A stretch of 64,000 nt of DNA from contig DELZ01000002.1 in NCBI GenBank assembly GCA_002354635.1, positions 372,001 to 436,000 on the forward strand, in the 5' to 3' direction. Both the position numbers and the translations under genes were made by a program. Shown in pieces: positions 60,783 through 64,000 of the stretch (its first letter is position 1; every line of letters begins with the position of its first letter). The notes beneath the pieces are model-generated. The model had not been told where the DNA came from. It did no database searches and worked only from the letters and a program-made list of their open reading frames with translations. Source of the stretch: Sphingomonadales bacterium UBA2683 (GTDB taxonomy: Bacteria; Pseudomonadota; Alphaproteobacteria; Sphingomonadales; Sphingomonadaceae).

Positions 60783-61502
60783 ATGACGCACAAGATTCAC
60801 ATTCTGCTGGTCGACGACGAAGCCTCGCTGCGCGAACCGCTGGCAGACTATCTGATCAGGCAGGGCTACAAGGTCCAGCAGGCAGGCGATGCCAGCATCG
60901 CCCGATCGCTGCTCAACGCCTATGATTTCGATATCATCCTGCTCGATATCATGATGCCAGGCGAGGATGGTCTGAGCCTGTGCCGGTTTGTCACCGACAA
61001 GACCGACACGCCGGTCATCTTCATCAGCGCCAGAACCGAGGAGACCGAGCGGATCATTGGACTGGAACTGGGCGCCGACGACTATATCACCAAGCCGTTC
61101 AGCCCGCGCGAGCTGGTTGCCCGGATCAAGGTGGTCTTGCGCCGCGCCGAAAAGGGCGGAGCAAAGCAGGTCGGCTCCAGCGGCGGCGCCTATATGTTTT
61201 CCGGCTGGACCCTGAAATGCGACAAGCGCAGCCTGATCGACGCCGAAGGTGTCAATATCTCGCTGTCGACCGGCGAATATCAGATGCTGCTGGCACTGGT
61301 GTCGCGCGCCGGCAAGGTGCTCAACCGCGATCAGTTGCTCGATATCACCCAGGGTCGCGAGGCGCATGCTTTCGACCGTGCCGTTGACAACCAGATCAGC
61401 CGCTTGCGGCGCAAGATCGAGGCCGACCCGAAGAATCCGGAAATCATCAAGACCGTCTGGGGCGGCGGCTATGTTCTCGCCGGCGAGGTGAAAGCCCTGT
61501 GA
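60783..61502 (+). CDS. OmpR-family response regulator
   Basis: 239-residue regulator: receiver domain with DDE pocket (LLVDDEASLREPL), phospho-acceptor Asp in ILLDIMMPGEDG and Lys in YITKPFSP, and a C-terminal winged helix (about 135-235). Overlaps the kinase gene by four bases (GTGA). Likely regulates its own locus and possibly the EF-hand gene just upstream. Confidence 0.92.
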   Translation: MTHKIHILLVDDEASLREPLADYLIRQGYKVQQAGDASIARSLLNAYDFDIILLDIMMPGEDGLSLCRFVTDKTDTPVIFISARTEETERIIGLELGADDYITKPFSPRELVARIKVVLRRAEKGGAKQVGSSGGAYMFSGWTLKCDKRSLIDAEGVNISLSTGEYQMLLALVSRAGKVLNRDQLLDITQGREAHAFDRAVDNQISRLRRKIEADPKNPEIIKTVWGGGYVLAGEVKAL

Positions 61503-62902
61503 AGCGACTGTGGCCCGGAAGTCTGGTCGGTCAGCTGCTGCTGGTGGTGGCGCTGATGCTGCTGCTGGCGCAGGGCATCAACAGCTTCCTGCTCTATCGC
61601 GGCGCCCAGAACCAGAATCTGGTGGAATCATCGACCGCTGCGGTGTCGCGCATTGCCTTCGGCCTCGATCGTCAGGCCGGCGATCGTCCGGTCCGGCGCG
61701 GAGGCGCAATGCGGCCACGGCGCTGGGGACGGCTGAAATATGGTCCGGAAAGCGCGGTGACCGGACGCATGCGGCGACTGCCGGAGCTGGAAGCGCGCGC
61801 CGGCCAGGCCTTTGCCAATATGGGCATCGGCTTTTCCGACATCAGGGCGGCCTTCACCACCGACCTGCCGCCGGACATGACGGGGCATCTGATCGGAGCC
61901 AACCGGGGCGGCTGGCGGAACAACCCGATCAACCGGTCGATGGGTGGCAGGCCCGCACCGACGGAAACCAGGGGCTATGTGACGATTTCCGCACGGCAGG
62001 CGGACGGTCAGTGGGTCAGCATAGCCTCGACAGTGCGCGGACGCACGCCGCTGATGGTCCGGACCCTGTTGTTTCAGACAATAACCATCTATCTGCTGAT
62101 GCTTGTCCCGCTGATTCTGCTCGGCCGCTATATTTCGCGTCCGCTGAAATCGCTGACCGCCAGGGCCCATGCCTTTCAGCCCGGCGAGACCGAACCGCTG
62201 CCGGAGCAGGGGCCTCCCGACACCAGGGAATTGATCCGGGCCTTCAATGCGATGAGCGCCCGCGTCAGCCGCATGATCAATGAAAAGGACGTGATGCTCG
62301 GCGCGATCGGTCATGACTTGCGCACCCCGCTGGCCGCGTTGCGGGTGCGGGTCGAAAATGTCGAAGACGAGACCGAACGGGAAAGAATGGTCGCCGGGAT
62401 CGAGGATATCGACCACACGCTGGACGATATCCTGTCGCTGGCCCGGCTGGGCCGCTCGCAGGAGCAGGCCGATCCGGTCGACATTCGTTCGCTGATCGAG
62501 ACGATTGTCGACGAATTCAGCGATCTCGGACACCAGGTCCATTATCAGCGCGGCGAGAAGCAGAGCGCCCTGATCCGCGAAACGCTGATCCGCCGGGCGC
62601 TGCGCAATCTCATCGGCAATGCCATCCTCTATGGCAAGTCCGCCGATATATCTGTGGAAAAGTCTGGTGACAGGTTGATGATAAATGTCGACGACGACGG
62701 TCCGGGCATCCCCGCGGACAATATTGACGCGATGTTTGAACCGTTCCGGCGCGGGGAATCATCGCGCAACCGGGCCACCGGCGGCTCCGGCCTTGGCCTG
62801 ACTCTGGCTCGCGCGATTGCCCGCGACCATGGCGGCGATATCATTCTGAAAAATAGGGACAATGGCGGATTGCGCGCCACGCTCGTGCTGCCGGTCGGCT
62901 AG
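61499..62902 (+). CDS. EnvZ-type sensor histidine kinase
   Basis: 467-residue membrane kinase. Two membrane helices (about 8-28 and 185-205) bracket a basic, Arg-rich periplasmic domain; HAMP (SRPLKSLTARAHAF), HisKA with GHDLRTPLAAL, and HATPase_c with RNLIGNAILYG and GGSGLGLTLARAI. GTG start at 61499. Pairs with the regulator upstream. Confidence 0.9.
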   Translation: MKRLWPGSLVGQLLLVVALMLLLAQGINSFLLYRGAQNQNLVESSTAAVSRIAFGLDRQAGDRPVRRGGAMRPRRWGRLKYGPESAVTGRMRRLPELEARAGQAFANMGIGFSDIRAAFTTDLPPDMTGHLIGANRGGWRNNPINRSMGGRPAPTETRGYVTISARQADGQWVSIASTVRGRTPLMVRTLLFQTITIYLLMLVPLILLGRYISRPLKSLTARAHAFQPGETEPLPEQGPPDTRELIRAFNAMSARVSRMINEKDVMLGAIGHDLRTPLAALRVRVENVEDETERERMVAGIEDIDHTLDDILSLARLGRSQEQADPVDIRSLIETIVDEFSDLGHQVHYQRGEKQSALIRETLIRRALRNLIGNAILYGKSADISVEKSGDRLMINVDDDGPGIPADNIDAMFEPFRRGESSRNRATGGSGLGLTLARAIARDHGGDIILKNRDNGGLRATLVLPVG

Positions 62903-63147
62903 TTTTCCGTGTTAGCCGGTGCGGGCACTGCCGCCGGTGCGCCGATGCCTTCCGCGGTGAGCTCGGCGTCGATATCTTCTTCCAGCGCCTTGACCGCTTC
63001 ATCCGCGGCCTGCTCCAGCGATAGCGCGTCTTCCTCAATCTGCTGCTCGTGCGCGGCAATGGCTTCCTCGCCCATATCCTCGACCGGCGTTTCGGAACAG
63101 GCCGCCAGCAAAACAATCGCCGGTAGCAGAAGAGCGCGAATCGTCAT
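62899..63147 (-). CDS. Small acidic lipoprotein
   Basis: 82-residue protein with lipobox LLAAC (Cys about residue 16) and a mature part rich in Glu and Ala that looks helical (EEAIAAHEQQIEEDALSLEQ region). No domain recognised. It overlaps the M28 peptidase gene by four bases and shares four bases with the convergent kinase gene. Confidence 0.7.
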   Translation of the reverse strand: MTIRALLLPAIVLLAACSETPVEDMGEEAIAAHEQQIEEDALSLEQAADEAVKALEEDIDAELTAEGIGAPAAVPAPANTEN

Positions 63148-64000
63148 TCTTCAGCCGGCATGGTCAAATCGCTGTCGTCATTGGCGACGATTGACAGCAC
63201 CGTCGTCCAGGCGGCAACATTCTGCTGCAACTGTACGGGATCGATCTTGTCCAGTGTATCATCTGGTGTGTGATGGAGGTCAAAATAGCGGGTGCCATCC
63301 TGCTGCAGATCGATGACCGCGAGATTGTTGTTGCGGATGATCGCCTGCACGTCCGCACCGCCGCTCGCCGGCCGCGGCCCGCGTCCGATTCCAAGCGGCT
63401 GCAGCGCGTGGGTGATCCGGTCCGCCAGCGGCTTGGCAGCCTCCGGCAGTTTGAACTCTACCCGCCAGACCCGGTCGGCACCAAAGTCCGATTCCATCGC
63501 CAGTGCGTGCTTGTCACCCTTGCGCGCCTCGCCATAGGCATTGCCGCCCCACAGGCCGACCTCTTCGGCACCTGCCCAGAGCAACCGGATCGTCCGCTTG
63601 GGCTGGGCCGCCGCCATGATCTGCTTGGCGGCTGCGGTAATGATCGCGCAACCGGCACCATCGTCAATCGCGCCGGTGCCCAGATCCCAGCTGTCGAGGT
63701 GGCAGGCGATCACGATCATGCCCAGCGACGGATCGCTGCCCGGCAATTCGGCTATCACATTGCCCGATTCCTGTTGGCCGATATTCTGCGGGGTCAACAC
63801 CAGGTTCAGCATCACCGGCTTGCCGCGCGCCAGCATCCGCTGCAGATTTTCGGCATCGGGGATCGAAAGCGCTCCTGCCGGTATCGGCGTCACGCCCTTT
63901 TCAAAATTGGTGTTGCCGGTGTGCGGATTGCGATGCCGGTCGGTCCCGGCCGAGCGGATGACAATCGCTGCTGCACCTTTTTTGGCCGCGATATTGGGCC
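63144..64000 (-). CDS. M28 family metallopeptidase, 5' part missing
   Basis: C-terminal 285 codons of an M28-type zinc aminopeptidase running off the right edge. Zinc ligands and catalytic residues: ACHLDSWDLGTGAIDDGAGCA (His, Asp) and the later WAGAEEVGLWG (Glu). A partial PA-like insert (RSAGTDRHRNPHTGN region) precedes it. The frame stays open to 64000 with no start in the window other than internal GTGs, so the beginning lies outside. Probably exported, as most family members are. Confidence 0.88.
   Translation of the reverse strand, partial: PNIAAKKGAAAIVIRSAGTDRHRNPHTGNTNFEKGVTPIPAGALSIPDAENLQRMLARGKPVMLNLVLTPQNIGQQESGNVIAELPGSDPSLGMIVIACHLDSWDLGTGAIDDGAGCAIITAAAKQIMAAAQPKRTIRLLWAGAEEVGLWGGNAYGEARKGDKHALAMESDFGADRVWRVEFKLPEAAKPLADRITHALQPLGIGRGPRPASGGADVQAIIRNNNLAVIDLQQDGTRYFDLHHTPDDTLDKIDPVQLQQNVAAWTTVLSIVANDDSDLTMPAEE

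Noticed and set aside
1..64000. Search for CRISPR arrays, insertion sequences, prophage or integrase
   Set aside because: No regularly spaced repeats, transposase, integrase or phage structural genes are visible, and the tRNA-Gly gene has no adjacent integrase or repeated 3' end.

Overview
The window looks like chromosomal core DNA of an alphaproteobacterium, most likely order Sphingomonadales (Sphingomonadaceae, Sphingorhabdus/Parasphingorhabdus-like). This is an inference from gene content and order: moderately high GC, a MucR/Ros regulator, a DUF2794 protein after cysE, argD-argF-hslO, fur-plsC-miaB-phoH-ybeY-corC, a Rieske/cytochrome b/c1 operon beside trmL and hemF, and an HprK-related kinase cassette. 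I see no prophage, insertion sequence, transposase or CRISPR array. One tRNA gene (Gly, anticodon TCC) is present.

Layout. 1-10.3 kb: mostly minus strand. It holds rarA (cut by the left edge), a GT4 glycosyltransferase, a MOSC protein on the plus strand, then a leftward run read from nfuA down to corC: nfuA, a RutE-like nitroreductase, tsaB, rimI, mucR, fur, plsC, miaB, phoH, ybeY and corC. This run covers tRNA modification, ribosome maturation, Fe-S assembly and metal regulation. 10.4-21.9 kb: a large M16 peptidase, a thioredoxin-fold lipoprotein, hslV-hslU, small membrane proteins, an LplT-like MFS protein, pgsA-moaD-moaE, oxyR and cysE-DUF2794. 21.9-29.4 kb: a complete phosphate-starvation locus in the order phoR, pstS, pstC, pstA, pstB, phoU, phoB, with a clear three-unit Pho box before pstS.

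29.6-32.3 kb: the most interesting part. A Tat-exported small protein is followed by a PqqD-like peptide-binding protein, an HPr-kinase-like P-loop kinase and an uncharacterised nucleotidyltransferase. The last three overlap by one to four bases, so they look co-translated. They resemble the tailoring part of a RiPP pathway, but no cyclase, protease or radical SAM enzyme is next to them. 32.4-37.4 kb: glmU, a lipoprotein, a VapBC-like toxin-antitoxin pair with an AT-rich palindromic operator, glmS and an OsmC protein. glmU and glmS together make UDP-GlcNAc. 37.5-39.6 kb: a DUF2157/GDYXXLXY membrane pair and a GFA-family protein, all overlapping.

39.7-53.7 kb: katG, argD-argF-hslO, queC-queE (queuosine precursor), lipB, a GNAT enzyme, hemF, trmL and petABC (bc1 complex), with several small exported proteins. 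53.8-57.9 kb: glpK and glpD divergently arranged (glycerol catabolism), tRNA-Gly and a secreted protein. 57.9-64 kb: a HisKA_2 sensor kinase with a single-domain response regulator, a six-EF-hand exported protein followed by an OmpR/EnvZ-type two-component pair, an acidic lipoprotein, and an M28 metallopeptidase cut by the right edge.
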